Assembly (NCBI RefSeq): GCF_002013895.1
Contig: NZ_MAFQ01000007.1
Coordinates: 1 to 64,000, forward strand
Length of the DNA: 64,000 nt
Direction of reading: 5' to 3'
From: Mycobacteroides franklinii
GTDB lineage: Bacteria; Actinomycetota; Actinomycetes; Mycobacteriales; Mycobacteriaceae
Below are positions 10,415 to 18,883 of the stretch, piece after piece (the stretch's first letter is position 1; every line of letters begins with the position of its first letter). Under the pieces are notes generated by a model, which saw nothing but the letters and a program-made list of their open reading frames with translations, ran no database searches and had not been told where the DNA came from. The position numbers and the translations under genes are program-made.

Positions 10415-10818
10415 GCAAAGTTGTAGGTGGCCAACGCTTTTGCGACCACCCTGCCGGCCGGATCGGCGACCGTGACCTCGATGTTCGAGAGCCGCTTACC
10501 GCGGCGGACCACCTGGCCCACCGCGGTAAGGTCGGTGGCGTCGGCTGCGGAGACGTAGTTGACGGTCAATGAAGCCGTTGAGCCACCGAACTTCTCGGGC
10601 ACCGTGTCATCGGCCCACGCCGCTGCCATGGCCGCCGTATCGGCGAGGGTTGCGATCGCGCCGCCGTGGCCGGTGTGGCCCATGGTCGCCAGCTCGGGTT
10701 TGAACGGCATGGCGAGCACCGCGCGATCGTTGCCGATCTCGGTGAGTGTGATTCCCAGATGCTGACACAGCGGCGAGTTCGGGACGAATTGCGTGATGAT
10801 TTCGGTCCGAGTGGGCAT
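10411..10818 (-). CDS. Hotdog-fold thioesterase (PaaI-like)
   Basis: A 135-residue single-domain hotdog protein. The core GHTGHGGAIATLADTAAMAAAW corresponds to the PaaI motif (HGGxxxxLAD), where an aspartate or glutamate and a glycine activate water to cleave acyl-CoA thioesters. The rest (VNYVSAADATDLTAVGQVVRRGKRL) follows the family pattern. The ATG at 10818 is preferred; GTG at 10824 would add two residues. It diverges from the SnoaL-like gene with only 11 bases between starts, so both promoters must overlap coding sequence or be leaderless. The substrate is unknown. Confidence 0.85.
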   Translation of the reverse strand: MPTRTEIITQFVPNSPLCQHLGITLTEIGNDRAVLAMPFKPELATMGHTGHGGAIATLADTAAMAAAWADDTVPEKFGGSTASLTVNYVSAADATDLTAVGQVVRRGKRLSNIEVTVADPAGRVVAKALATYNFA

Positions 10819-10829
10819 GCTCACAAGTT

Positions 10830-11276
10830 ATGACATCCGCTTGGACTCTCGACGAAGTTTCCGACCGCCTGCAGATTCAGCAGCTCCTGGTCGACTACGC
10901 GACCGCCATCGATACCCGCCAGTTCGACGATCTGGATGAGGTGTTCACCAACGACGCGTACATCGACTACCGCGCGATGGGTGGCATCGACGGGGATTAC
11001 CCGGACGTCAAGGCCTGGTTGGCGCAGGTGCTTCCGGCATTTCCGATGTATGCGCACATGCTGGGAAACATCTCGATCCGTTTCGACGACGAAGGTGGCG
11101 CGGAGCGGTCCTCCGCGGTGGTGCGCAGCCTGTGTTTCAACCCGATGGTGCCGGGCGGCGACACCGAACAGGTGCTCTTTCTGGGGCTTTGGTACGACGA
11201 TGTGGTGGTCCGCACCCGGCACGGGTGGAGGCTGACGCGCCGGGTCGAGACGAAGTGCTTCAACCGGCTGGTCTAG
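10830..11276 (+). CDS. SnoaL-like / NTF2-fold protein
   Basis: A 148-residue protein with the cone-shaped NTF2-like fold pattern: an N-terminal helix (VSDRLQIQQLLVDYATAID), RQFDDLDEVFTNDAYIDY, and a run of beta strands ending GWRLTRRVETKCF. Members include polyketide cyclases, dehydratases, and ring-hydroxylating dioxygenase small subunits, as well as many without known activity. The position matches Rv2910c, between dacB2 and rpsP in M. tuberculosis. No catalytic assignment can be made. Confidence 0.8.
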   Translation: MTSAWTLDEVSDRLQIQQLLVDYATAIDTRQFDDLDEVFTNDAYIDYRAMGGIDGDYPDVKAWLAQVLPAFPMYAHMLGNISIRFDDEGGAERSSAVVRSLCFNPMVPGGDTEQVLFLGLWYDDVVVRTRHGWRLTRRVETKCFNRLV

Positions 11277-11284
11277 GTCCAGTT

Positions 11285-11350
11285 CGCCGACACGCCGTCT
11301 CGTGGTGGACAGGTGCGATACGGACCCGCCGCGGTGCGGCGTGTCGGCGG
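11285..11350 (+). repeat. 66-base palindromic element, copy B (after the SnoaL-like gene)
   Basis: Second copy of the element at 3197-3262. Here the outer stem is perfect: CCGACACGCCG (11287-11297) pairs with CGGCGTGTCGG (11337-11347). It begins 8 bases after a stop codon and ends just before the rpsP promoter. Mismatches between copies are scattered, and those in the stem keep the pairing nearly intact. Confidence 0.7.
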
Positions 11351-11353
11351 GAT

Positions 11354-11383
11354 TTGAGCTGGTAGGCCACGCTCTGGCACAAT
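11354..11383 (+). promoter_or_regulatory. Probable rpsP promoter
   Basis: TTGAGC (11354-11359) and CACAAT (11378-11383) are separated by 18 bases, with TGG just before the -10 box. The same CTGGCACAAT block precedes rplS at 14559-14568, which supports both. The resulting leader is about 115 bases. Confidence 0.55.
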
Positions 11384-11507
11384 GAGCAACCGTCCGTCGT
11401 GCTGGCCATGGCCAGCGGCGGTCAGACCCACGCGAGGCAAAACCGGATCGTGCACGTCCGCACGTATCGCCGAATTGCCGCGTGATACTCAAGGAGAAGT
11501 TGTAGTC

Positions 11508-11993
11508 ATGGCTGTCAAGATCAAGCTCACCCGCCTCGGGAAGATCCGCAACCCGCAGTACCGCATCCAGATCGCCGATGCCCGCACCCGCCGCGAAGGC
11601 CGTGCCATCGAGGTGATCGGCCGGTACCACCCGAAGGAAGAGCCCAGCCTGATCGAGATCGATTCCGAGCGCGCACAGTACTGGCTGTCCGTCGGTGCGC
11701 AGCCGACCGATCCGGTGCTGGCTCTGCTGAAGATCACCGGTGACTGGCAGAAGTTCAAGGGCCTGCCCGGCGCCGAGGGCACCCTGAAGGTCAAGGAGCC
11801 CAAGCCGAGCAAGCTGGACCTGTTCAACGCCGCCCTGGCCGAGGCTGATGGCGCCCCCACCGGCGAGGCCATCCAGCAGAAAAAGAAGAAGGCCCCGAAG
11901 AAGGCCGAGCAGGACGAGGCCGCTGAAGCTGCCGAAGCCCCCGCGGAAGCCGCCGAGGCTCCTGCTGAATCCACTGACGCCGCAAGCGAATAG
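11508..11993 (+). CDS. rpsP: 30S ribosomal protein S16
   Basis: A 161-residue S16, a small-subunit assembly protein. Residues 1-80 are the conserved domain ([20 protein letters not shown]). The rest is a long C-terminal extension rich in Lys, Ala and Glu, including [14 protein letters not shown] and repeated AAEA/PAEA segments, typical of actinobacterial S16. An AAGGAG ribosome binding site lies 11 bases before the ATG. It heads the operon rpsP-khpA-rimM-trmD. Confidence 0.97.
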   Translation: MAVKIKLTRLGKIRNPQYRIQIADARTRREGRAIEVIGRYHPKEEPSLIEIDSERAQYWLSVGAQPTDPVLALLKITGDWQKFKGLPGAEGTLKVKEPKPSKLDLFNAALAEADGAPTGEAIQQKKKKAPKKAEQDEAAEAAEAPAEAAEAPAESTDAASE

Positions 11994-12001
11994 GACCTCA
12001 G

Positions 12002-12244
12002 ATGAGTTCCGTCGTGGTCGACGCCGTCGAGCATCTGGTACGAGGAATCGTCGATAACCCCGATGATGTCCGCGTTGACCTGGTGACGAACCGTCGTGGC
12101 CGCACCGTAGAGGTCCACGTCCACCCCGACGATCTCGGAAAAGTGATCGGTCGGGGCGGGCGCACCGCCACCGCCCTGCGCACCCTCGTCGCGGGCGTGG
12201 GCGGCCGCGGCATCCGGGTCGACGTGGTGGACACCGACCGTTAG
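12002..12244 (+). CDS. khpA: KH-domain RNA-binding protein KhpA
   Basis: An 80-residue single KH domain protein. The signature GKVIGRGGRTATALRTL (GxxGRGG loop) is present near the middle and contacts RNA in this family. KhpA, alone or with KhpB, binds many RNAs and affects cell division and ribosome processes in other bacteria. It lies 8 bases after rpsP, the standard place in actinobacteria and firmicutes. Confidence 0.93.
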   Translation: MSSVVVDAVEHLVRGIVDNPDDVRVDLVTNRRGRTVEVHVHPDDLGKVIGRGGRTATALRTLVAGVGGRGIRVDVVDTDR

Positions 12245-12303
12245 TTCCGCATCATGATTTTCGCGCGAGCTAGGGACACCTCCCAGCTGTGGGGGCTTCG
12301 TTC

Positions 12304-12825
12304 ATGGAGCTAGTCATCGGGCGTATTGCCAAGGCGCATGGTGTTACCGGCGAACTGTCGGTGGAGATCCGTACCGACGATCCCGACGGGCGCTTCGCGG
12401 TTGGTTCTGTGTTGAGCGGGCGGCTGCCCCGTGGAGGTGGCAGCCGCCAGTTCACCGTTGAATCAGTGCGCGAGCACAGCGGCCGGTTGCTGGTCAGGTT
12501 CGCCGGGGTATCCGATCGTGACGCGGCAGATGCGTTGCGCGGCACCCTTTTCACGGTGGACACCACTGATCTGCCGCCCATCGAGGACCCCGACGAGTTC
12601 TACGATCACCAGCTCGAAGGACTCGCGGTGCGAACCGTGGACGGTGCCGCTGTCGGCACCGTTTCCGAGGTTTTGCACACTCCCGGTGGGGAGTTGCTTT
12701 CGGTACGCGGTGCCGAGCGCCGGGAGATTCTGGTGCCGTTCGTCTCCGCGATCGTCACCTCGATCTCACTGGCGGACAAGGTGATCGAGATCGATCCGCC
12801 CGAAGGACTGCTGGATCTGTCGTGA
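12304..12825 (+). CDS. rimM: Ribosome maturation factor RimM
   Basis: A 173-residue RimM, which helps mature the 3' domain of 16S rRNA in the 30S subunit by binding S19. It has the N-terminal RimM beta-barrel ([15 protein letters not shown]) and a PRC-barrel domain ([12 protein letters not shown], then [19 protein letters not shown]). The ATG at 12304 is chosen since the family starts at [11 protein letters not shown] at 12289 would add five residues. Confidence 0.95.
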   Translation: MELVIGRIAKAHGVTGELSVEIRTDDPDGRFAVGSVLSGRLPRGGGSRQFTVESVREHSGRLLVRFAGVSDRDAADALRGTLFTVDTTDLPPIEDPDEFYDHQLEGLAVRTVDGAAVGTVSEVLHTPGGELLSVRGAERREILVPFVSAIVTSISLADKVIEIDPPEGLLDLS

Positions 12826-12835
12826 GTATCCCGGC

Positions 12836-13564
12836 ATGAAAATAGACGTTGTCACGATTTTCCCGGACTATCTGCAACCGGTACGGCAGTCCTTGCCGGG
12901 CAAGGCTATTGACTCCGGGTTGGTCGATGTCGCGGTGCATGATCTGCGGCGCTGGACCCACGATGTGCACAAGTCGGTCGACGATTCGCCGTACGGCGGC
13001 GGACCCGGCATGGTGATGAAGCCGACGGTCTGGGGAGACGCCCTGGATGAGATCTGCACGCCGGAAACGCTTCTGGTGGTGCCGACACCCGCAGGCTACC
13101 CGTTCACCCAGGACACCGCCCGTCAGTGGGCCACCGAAGATCATCTGGTGATCGCGTGTGGGCGATACGAGGGAATCGACCAGCGCGTCGCCGATGACGC
13201 CGCGACGCGGATGCGGGTGCGCGAGGTGTCGATCGGTGACTACGTGCTCAACGGCGGCGAGGCTGCCGCTTTGGTGATCATCGAAGCGGTACTGCGGCTC
13301 GTTCCCGGTGTGTTGGGCAATGCGCTTTCCGCGCAAGAAGATTCGCATTCCGCAGGGTTGGCGAGTCTTCTGGAAGGGCCGTCATACACCAGGCCGCCGA
13401 GTTGGCGGGGGATAGATGTTCCGCCGGTACTGCTCTCCGGTGACCACGCGAAGATTGCGGCCTGGCGGACCGAACAGTCGCGTCAGCGCACGGCCGAGCG
13501 GCGCCCGGACCTACTCGGTTTCGATTCGTCCGCCGGGGAACATGGTGGCGACGGCCTGAGTTAG
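12836..13564 (+). CDS. trmD: tRNA (guanine-N1)-methyltransferase TrmD
   Basis: A 242-residue SPOUT-class enzyme that methylates G37 of tRNAs, preventing frameshifts. The trefoil-knot SAM site is visible as ACGRYEGID and [11 protein letters not shown]. The N-terminal [13 protein letters not shown] and [11 protein letters not shown] are also family marks. It starts 10 bases after rimM. Its last 54 bases overlap the 3' end of the convergent lppW-like gene, so the final 17 residues ([17 protein letters not shown] and beyond) are encoded opposite another protein. Confidence 0.96.
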   Translation: MKIDVVTIFPDYLQPVRQSLPGKAIDSGLVDVAVHDLRRWTHDVHKSVDDSPYGGGPGMVMKPTVWGDALDEICTPETLLVVPTPAGYPFTQDTARQWATEDHLVIACGRYEGIDQRVADDAATRMRVREVSIGDYVLNGGEAAALVIIEAVLRLVPGVLGNALSAQEDSHSAGLASLLEGPSYTRPPSWRGIDVPPVLLSGDHAKIAAWRTEQSRQRTAERRPDLLGFDSSAGEHGGDGLS

Positions 13565-14416
13565 CGTGTTGCGCGCCGTCACGTCGTTGGCGGTCTGCAG
13601 TGACGACACCACCACGATGAATCGCCGGTCGGGGCCCACGACACCTGTCGAAAGATGCATCCACGCCGACCCGACGCAGCACATCCAGCCCTGCTTCACC
13701 GCGACAGGTTCGCCGGGAATGCCGTCCGGGATTCCGAAACGCTGGGGGTACCCGTCGATGCCGTTGGGTGTCGAGCGGCTCAGATCGTCGACGATGATGT
13801 TTGCCCGCTCGGGAGGCAGCCCGCCCGTGCCGGAGAGCAGCATGTCGTAGTACTGGACCAGGTCGTTGGCAGTGCTGATGGTGTTCCACCACATCCCGTC
13901 CGAGGGCACGGTGGTGGAGGCGAGCCCGTAGCGTGCGGCCACACGGGTGATGATCGAGTTGCCGCCCCCGCGCTGCCAGAAGATCTCGGCTGCGCTGTCG
14001 TCCGAGGACTGCAGCATCCGGTCGAAGGCGGCGCGGTCGTCGGCGGTGAGGGTGACCTCGCCCTGCGATTCGCGCATCAGCAGGTCATCGGCAATGAACA
14101 GCTTGGCTACCGAGGCGATGGCGATGGTGCTGTTGTTGCCGTTGGACACGACTGCGCCCGAGGCGCGGTCCTTGATCACCGCGGTCAATGTGGCGCCGAC
14201 GCTCTTGGCCTGGATGGTTGCTGTCTTGGTGCGATCAGGCAGCGACTCGAAGGATGTCGGGCTGTCGACCTCGAAGACGGGAGGAGTTTCTGCGGGGGCG
14301 CTCACCACCGCCAGTACCGGGGTGGCCGGGTCGCTGCGTACCGATGCCACACATCCGGAGGTCAGTGAGGTGGCTCCGGCGAGCATCAAGCCCGCAAACA
14401 GATACTGGCCGCGCAT
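13511..14416 (-). CDS. lppW: LppW-like lipoprotein with a beta-lactamase-type fold
   Basis: A 301-residue predicted lipoprotein: signal peptide with lipobox LTSGC (Cys22). The body resembles a class A beta-lactamase or D,D-peptidase: ASVAK (Ser102-Lys105 as SxxK), [11 protein letters not shown] in the region of the second motif, and KQGWMCC where a KTG would be expected, so the third motif is degenerate. It may be a catalytically altered member. The position after trmD matches LppW (Rv2905). It overlaps trmD tail to tail by 54 bases. Confidence 0.82.
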   Translation of the reverse strand: MRGQYLFAGLMLAGATSLTSGCVASVRSDPATPVLAVVSAPAETPPVFEVDSPTSFESLPDRTKTATIQAKSVGATLTAVIKDRASGAVVSNGNNSTIAIASVAKLFIADDLLMRESQGEVTLTADDRAAFDRMLQSSDDSAAEIFWQRGGGNSIITRVAARYGLASTTVPSDGMWWNTISTANDLVQYYDMLLSGTGGLPPERANIIVDDLSRSTPNGIDGYPQRFGIPDGIPGEPVAVKQGWMCCVGSAWMHLSTGVVGPDRRFIVVVSSLQTANDVTARNTLTQAVATMFPGGRIETE

Positions 14417-14538
14417 GCGTAGACCCCCTCTGCGGTCAGACTCTGACTTTGTTACCCATGTGACGGGTGGTTCCGGTCACGGTAGCCTACTAGTAGTTTC
14501 CGGAAAGCTCCTGCCCAAGGGGTGCTCAGGTGGGCGAT

Positions 14539-14568
14539 TTCACTGGAAGGGCCTCTGTCTGGCACAAT
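14539..14568 (+). promoter_or_regulatory. Probable rplS promoter
   Basis: CACAAT (14563-14568) sits in the same CTGGCACAAT block as at rpsP. A weak -35-like TTCACT (14539-14544) is 18 bases upstream, the same spacing as at rpsP. The leader to the rplS ATG is about 110 bases. Confidence 0.45.
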
Positions 14569-14683
14569 TGACTAGCTGTCTACCGCTATGTCGGCGAACC
14601 CGGACAGAACTAAGCAACTAATGATCGGCCGAGGTGCATTTTCGCATGCCACCCGGCCGCGCGACCGCGAGGATGTATCACCG

Positions 14684-15025
14684 ATGAACACGCTGGACTT
14701 TGTCGATCAGGCGTCGCTGCGCCAGGATGTGCCTGACTTCCGTCCCGGCGACACCGTCAACGTGCACGTCAAGGTGATCGAGGGCTCCAAGGAGCGCATC
14801 CAGGTCTTCAAGGGTGCCGTGCTTCGCCGCTCCGGTGGTGGCGTGAGCGCCACCTTCACGGTCCGCAAGGAGAGCAATGGCGTCGGCGTCGAGCGCACCT
14901 TCCCGGTGCACTCGCCCAACATCGACCACATCGAGATCGTCACCCGCGGTGCGGTCCGTCGCGCCAAGCTGTACTACCTGCGCGAGCTGCGCGGTAAGAA
15001 GGCCAAGATCAAGGAGAAGCGCTGA
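14684..15025 (+). CDS. rplS: 50S ribosomal protein L19
   Basis: A 113-residue L19, found at the 30S-50S interface. Typical segments are [28 protein letters not shown] and the C-terminal [21 protein letters not shown]. The ATG at 14684 gives the normal length; upstream in-frame starts would add about 32 unconserved residues. It precedes lepB and rnhB as in M. tuberculosis. Confidence 0.97.
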   Translation: MNTLDFVDQASLRQDVPDFRPGDTVNVHVKVIEGSKERIQVFKGAVLRRSGGGVSATFTVRKESNGVGVERTFPVHSPNIDHIEIVTRGAVRRAKLYYLRELRGKKAKIKEKR

Positions 15026-15068
15026 CCGAGTCGGGACACGGCCCGGCCCCGGTAGAAGGACGTCCATA

Positions 15069-16301
15069 GTGTCCTATGACGTCTACTTCGTACGTCAGCA
15101 CCCTCCCGAGAACTTCGAGGACGTTTCGGAGAACGAACATCCGCTGAAGCAATCGCCGGATCTACGTTCCCGGCTCACTGCCGAGATGAACACCCCCGAG
15201 GTTTTCGAGGGTTCGGACGGCAAGTGGGAACTCACCGATTCGCTCACCAGCGTGCAGGTGAACTACGCACCCGACGGCGTGGGTATCGGTGTTTCCTACG
15301 GCGCTGCGACATCGGACGAATTCGACACACGCGTCGAGCATTTGAAGCGGCTGGCGAAGATCATCGAAGAAGAGACCGGACTCACCGCGTGGGATCCGCA
15401 GGCGGATGCCGTTTTCTCTGATGTGACCTTGGACCAATCCCGTCGGGCGTTCGGTGAGTTCGAGAGCGTTCGCGACGATGTCGAGTCGGAGCAGTCGGAG
15501 CAGTCGGAGCAGTCGGAGGGTCCCGCTGAGGGTTCCAAAGACGAATCCAATGCTGAAGACAGCGGATCCGGAATGCTCCGAGAGGTCGGCGTTCTCCTGC
15601 TGATCGCCTTGGTGCTCTACTGCATCACGCAGAACTTCATCGCCCGGCCGTACCTCATCCCATCGGAGTCGATGGAACCGACGCTGCACGGCTGCCGTGG
15701 ATGCACCGGTGACCGGATCATGGTCGACAAAGTGGTGTTCCGGCTTTCTGACCCCGAGCCCGGTGAAGTGGTGGTCTTCAAGGGCCCGCCGGAGTGGAAC
15801 GGCAACTACAAGTCGATCCGCTCGTCGAACACCGCCGTCAGGTACGTGCAGAACGCCCTTTCCTTCATCGGCGTGGTCCCGCCCGACGAGAACGATTTGG
15901 TGAAGCGCGTCATTGCCACGGGTGGGCAGACGGTGGAATGCCGCCCGAACACGGGGCTGACCGTCAACGGCAAGAAGCTCAACGAGCCCTACTTGGACCC
16001 GGAGACCATCGGACCGAATATCGATGGGTGCTGGGGCTTTCCGTTCGGCCCGATCACGGTGCCGGAAGGCAAGCTTTGGATGATGGGGGACAACCGCACA
16101 CATAGCGGAGATTCCCGCGCGCACTGCCAAAGCCGGGATCGCGACGCCGGACTCGACGTCGATATCGAGCGCAAGATCTACTGCACCGGTGACCCCAACA
16201 TCGGCACGGTGCCCGTGGCCAACGTCATCGGCAAGGCACGTTTCATCGCATGGCCACCCGGTCGCTGGGGCGCCGTCAAAACGGTGAATCCCCAGACCTA
16301 G
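15069..16301 (+). CDS. lepB: Signal peptidase I LepB with a long extra N-terminal domain
   Basis: A 410-residue protein. Residues about 169-410 are a normal mycobacterial type I signal peptidase: membrane helix (172-186), [13 protein letters not shown] with nucleophile Ser201, DLVKRVIA with general base Lys279, and [11 protein letters not shown]. It removes signal peptides at the outer face of the membrane. Residues 1-115 form an extra soluble domain ([16 protein letters not shown]) that M. tuberculosis LepB (about 294 residues) lacks. An acidic linker with a 3-residue repeat (EQSEQSEQS, encoded by 9-base repeats near 15487-15520) joins them. The linker and domain would lie in the cytosol. 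GTG at 15069 has a good AGAAGGA site; a later start would leave no ribosome binding site. Confidence 0.9.
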   Translation: MSYDVYFVRQHPPENFEDVSENEHPLKQSPDLRSRLTAEMNTPEVFEGSDGKWELTDSLTSVQVNYAPDGVGIGVSYGAATSDEFDTRVEHLKRLAKIIEEETGLTAWDPQADAVFSDVTLDQSRRAFGEFESVRDDVESEQSEQSEQSEGPAEGSKDESNAEDSGSGMLREVGVLLLIALVLYCITQNFIARPYLIPSESMEPTLHGCRGCTGDRIMVDKVVFRLSDPEPGEVVVFKGPPEWNGNYKSIRSSNTAVRYVQNALSFIGVVPPDENDLVKRVIATGGQTVECRPNTGLTVNGKKLNEPYLDPETIGPNIDGCWGFPFGPITVPEGKLWMMGDNRTHSGDSRAHCQSRDRDAGLDVDIERKIYCTGDPNIGTVPVANVIGKARFIAWPPGRWGAVKTVNPQT

Positions 16302-16312
16302 TTCTTGCGGGT

Positions 16313-16984
16313 ATGAGTACCAGCTGGCCGCCACGTACGGTGATTCGCAAGGCATCCGGATTGCGAACCCTCGAATTGACCCTCGACAGAGTGGGATTGG
16401 GCCCAGTCGCCGGTGTCGACGAGGCGGGGCGGGGAGCCTGCGCGGGTCCGTTGGTGATCGCCGCTTGTGTGCTTGGTTCCAATCAGCGCAAAAGCCTTGC
16501 CGCGCTCAATGACTCGAAGAAGCTCACCGAGAAGATGCGCGAGACGCTGTTTCCCCTGATCTGCCGGTACGCCGAGGCATATCACGTCGTGTCGGTGCCC
16601 GCCGACGAGGTGGATCGGATCGGCGTGCATGTGGCGAACATCGAAGGAATGCGCCGGGCGGTGGCCGGCCTGGGCGTCAAGCCCGGATATGTATTGACGG
16701 ACGGGTTCCGGGTGCCGGGATTGCCGGTGCCGTCCCTGCCGGTGATCGGTGGTGACGCCTCGGCCGCGTGCATCGCGGCGGCGAGCGTGTTGGCCAAGGT
16801 CAGCCGGGATCGGGTGATGGTGGCCATGGATTCCGAGCACCCCGGATATGGATTTGCGATACACAAGGGCTACAGCACGGCCGTCCACACCGAGGCGTTG
16901 CAGCGTCTGGGACCCTCAGCTCAGCATCGACAATCGTTTGTGAACGTGCGCAATGCAGCGCTGGGAAGTTCACAGGGGGGATAA
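16313..16984 (+). CDS. rnhB: Ribonuclease HII
   Basis: A 223-residue RNase HII that removes ribonucleotides from DNA and RNA-DNA hybrids. The active-site motif DEAGRG is at residues 36-41 and further acidic residues occur in YVLTDGF and in the DRVMVAMD segment. The final HRQSFVNV region is typical. The ATG at 16313 avoids overlap with lepB, which ends 11 bases earlier. No strong ribosome binding site is present. Confidence 0.95.
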   Translation: MSTSWPPRTVIRKASGLRTLELTLDRVGLGPVAGVDEAGRGACAGPLVIAACVLGSNQRKSLAALNDSKKLTEKMRETLFPLICRYAEAYHVVSVPADEVDRIGVHVANIEGMRRAVAGLGVKPGYVLTDGFRVPGLPVPSLPVIGGDASAACIAAASVLAKVSRDRVMVAMDSEHPGYGFAIHKGYSTAVHTEALQRLGPSAQHRQSFVNVRNAALGSSQGG

Positions 16985-16994
16985 TGGAAGACCT

Positions 16995-17300
16995 ATGAGC
17001 GCTGAAGACCTCGAAAAATACGAAACCGAGATGGAACTCTCGCTGTATCGCGAGTACAAGGACATCGTCGGGCAGTTCAGCTATGTGGTGGAGACCGAGC
17101 GACGGTTCTACCTGGCCAATAGCGTCGAGGTGATTCCCCGGAACACCGATTCCGAGGTGTACTTCGAGCTGCGACTCTCCGATGCGTGGGTCTGGGACCT
17201 GTTCCGGCCGGCACGCTTCGTCAAGCACGTGCGTGTCATCACGTTCAAGGACGTCAACATCGAAGAGGTCGACAAGCCAGAACTGCGCCTACCGGAGTAG
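16995..17300 (+). CDS. DUF2469 family protein
   Basis: A 101-residue conserved actinobacterial protein of unknown function (the Rv2901c family). It is highly acidic at the start (MSAEDLEKYETEMELSLYREYKD) and has VVETERRFYLANSVEV and AWVWDLFRPARFVKHVRV, characteristic of the family. It is cotranscribed with rnhB (10 bases apart). The invariant company of rnhB and lepB in actinobacteria hints at a housekeeping role, but none is established here. Confidence 0.92.
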   Translation: MSAEDLEKYETEMELSLYREYKDIVGQFSYVVETERRFYLANSVEVIPRNTDSEVYFELRLSDAWVWDLFRPARFVKHVRVITFKDVNIEEVDKPELRLPE

Positions 17301-17332
17301 ATCTCCGGCAGACGCAGCTCGGCCCATGTGAT

Positions 17333-17749
17333 TTACGGGATGCTCACGCATCCCACGTTGTCGACGCATCCACCGCCGCCGCCGGGTCCGCCGTGACCGC
17401 CGCCGACACCCGGAATGCTGCCTCCGCCGCCGCCGGGTCCGCCGCCGCCCGTGGGGCCGCCCGGAATGCTCCCGCTGCCGCCGTCGGGTCCGCCGCCTCC
17501 GGTCGGGCCACCCGGAATGGCGCCCGAGCCACCATTGGGTCCACCGCCTCCCGTCACGCCGGGAGCCGGCGTGCCTTCGGGCGCACCGCTGGGCGCGGGG
17601 GTGGTCGTCGTAGTCGTGGTGGTTGTGGTCGTCGTGCTGGTACTTGTGGGGCTATTGTCATTGCTTGTGCCGCATCCGGCCAGGGTTGCGCTCAAAGCAA
17701 TGGCACATCCGGCAAAAACCTTGGCGGACTTGACTGTTCGCGTCTTCAT
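17333..17749 (-). CDS. Gly/Pro-rich repeat lipoprotein
   Basis: A 138-residue predicted lipoprotein: signal peptide with lipobox LAGC (Cys26). A run of twelve threonines is followed by a low-complexity region of about three copies of a 17-residue unit of the type GGGGPDGGSGSIPGGPT, encoded by 51-base tandem repeats. Two cysteines occur in the last 12 residues (CVDNVGCVSIP) and could form a small disulfide loop. No family is recognised. Repeat number probably varies between strains. It lies 13 bases after the next lipoprotein gene, on the same strand. Confidence 0.75.
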   Translation of the reverse strand: MKTRTVKSAKVFAGCAIALSATLAGCGTSNDNSPTSTSTTTTTTTTTTTTPAPSGAPEGTPAPGVTGGGGPNGGSGAIPGGPTGGGGPDGGSGSIPGGPTGGGGPGGGGGSIPGVGGGHGGPGGGGGCVDNVGCVSIP

Positions 17750-17762
17750 CTGATGCTCCCGA

Positions 17763-18038
17763 TTAGATGTGTGGGGCTTCTTTGATCTTGCTGTTCTCAT
17801 TGCCCAACGTCTTGCAGTAGGCCAAGGCGGAGTTCCGTGCTGCCGTGGTCTGCAGACCGCTGGGATCTTGTGTGTTCTCGTCCTTGAGCCACTTGGTGAC
17901 CGCGTCGTTCTGTGTGTTCTCGTCCTGGGTGAGATATTCCTTGCATGTGGTGTCACCACCCTGATTGATCACGCTGGAACAACCCGCCAGCGAGACCGCG
18001 GCCGCCGCACATATGACCGTTGCGAACTTCTTGGACAT
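17763..18038 (-). CDS. Small lipoprotein, HdeA-like
   Basis: A 91-residue predicted lipoprotein with lipobox SLAGC (Cys20). The mature part has TCKEYLTQDENTQNDAVTKW and a second cysteine in ALAYCKT. The spacing and the C-x-x-[FY]-x(3)-D-[DE] start recall the HdeA acid-chaperone fold, as does the protein at 5958-6212. This is a by-eye resemblance. It stands in a same-strand group with GlsB-like and CsbD-like stress genes. Confidence 0.7.
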   Translation of the reverse strand: MSKKFATVICAAAAVSLAGCSSVINQGGDTTCKEYLTQDENTQNDAVTKWLKDENTQDPSGLQTTAARNSALAYCKTLGNENSKIKEAPHI

Positions 18039-18091
18039 GGACGGAATCACTACGGCCCCTTCTGTTGTGGATTGCTGGAATGTGTTGTTGG

Positions 18092-18397
18092 TCAACGTCT
18101 GCCGCTGACGAGGCGCAGGAGGAACAAAAGAATGCATGCGCCAACCAGCGCGGTGATGAAGGTCAGAATCCAGCCGAAACCGTAGGTGCCGACGTCGAGC
18201 AGGCTCAGTAGGAATCCGCCCAGCAGTCCGCCCACGATGCCCACCACAATGTTGAGCAGAAGCCCCTGCTGAGCATCGGTGCCCATGATCTTGCTGGCTA
18301 CCCAACCGGCGAGCCCGCCGATCACGATCCATGCGATCCAGCCGATGCCGAAGCCGAGGTGTGCTGCCGCAACATTGGCAGCCAGAGATGTGATCAT
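18092..18397 (-). CDS. GlsB/YeaQ/YmgE family membrane stress protein
   Basis: A 101-residue protein with three hydrophobic segments and the family's glycine zipper pattern: [17 protein letters not shown], then [19 protein letters not shown] and a C-terminal helix ending LLRLVSGRR. The family (also called transglycosylase-associated protein) is induced by general stress in many bacteria, but its molecular role is unclear. It lies 54 bases after the CsbD-like gene. Confidence 0.9.
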   Translation of the reverse strand: MITSLAANVAAAHLGFGIGWIAWIVIGGLAGWVASKIMGTDAQQGLLLNIVVGIVGGLLGGFLLSLLDVGTYGFGWILTFITALVGACILLFLLRLVSGRR

Positions 18398-18451
18398 GTG
18401 TAGGTTCCTGGTCTTTGTAGGGGTGGGGGCGGACCGCTGCGGCGGCCGGTG

Positions 18452-18694
18452 CTACTTCTCGGCGTCTTCGCGAGCCTCGTGCACGGCAGCCTCGGCGCGG
18501 GCCTTCTCTGCTTCCGCTTCCTTGGTGGCTACCTCACGCTGGGCCTCGGCCTTGTCCTGCTGCGCCTGGCCTTCGCGCTCCAGTGACTCGTCGTCGGTGA
18601 GCTTGCCGAAGGCCTCCTTGGCCTTGCCCTTGACGTCTTCGACGATGCCCTTGATTCCGGCTTCGATTCCGTTGTCCCTGTTGTCATCGCTCAT
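18452..18694 (-). CDS. CsbD-family stress protein
   Basis: An 80-residue, very hydrophilic and highly charged protein. The N-terminal part GIVEDVKGKAKEAFGKLTDDESLEREG matches the CsbD pattern (KGKxKExxGKxT-D--L--EG). The second half is an Ala/Glu/Lys coiled-coil-like helix. CsbD proteins are stress-induced under sigma-B-like factors in other bacteria. A purine-rich AAGGAGCGAG site precedes the ATG. It faces the TetR gene across a 189-base divergent space. Confidence 0.88.
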   Translation of the reverse strand: MSDDNRDNGIEAGIKGIVEDVKGKAKEAFGKLTDDESLEREGQAQQDKAEAQREVATKEAEAEKARAEAAVHEAREDAEK

Positions 18695-18783
18695 GTCTCG
18701 CTCCTTTTCAGTGCGTGTGTGCGGTGCAACCGCCTGGTGTCACCTCGTCGTGAGGTAACAAATCCACCGTAGCAAGGGTTGTG

Positions 18784-18807
18784 TACTACGTAAACTACTT
18801 CGTAAAC
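18784..18807. promoter_or_regulatory. Tandem operator-like repeat between csbD-like and tetR genes
   Basis: Two adjacent 12-base units, TACTACGTAAAC and TACTTCGTAAAC, differ at one position. The first contains the palindrome TACGTA. The location between divergent stress and TetR genes suggests a regulator binding site; the binding protein is not proven. Confidence 0.45.
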
Positions 18808-18883
18808 AAACAGGTGCTGGCCAGGCGTTTAACTGGCCGAGGTACCGTCTTGTGGACGGCGAAGCCGCCACGGGAACGCCGTC

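Noticed and set aside
15484..15522. 9-base tandem repeat as a possible mobile or CRISPR-like repeat
   Set aside because: It is inside lepB and in frame, coding EQS repeats in a linker. There are no spacers.
17600..17650. TGGTGG-rich tract as a simple-sequence hotspot
   Set aside because: It encodes the poly-threonine linker of the lipoprotein, so the composition is explained by the protein.
17186..17785. Plus-strand Ala/Gly-rich frame of about 200 codons
   Set aside because: It is the shadow of the repeat lipoprotein on the other strand; its repeats only mirror the Gly/Pro repeats there.
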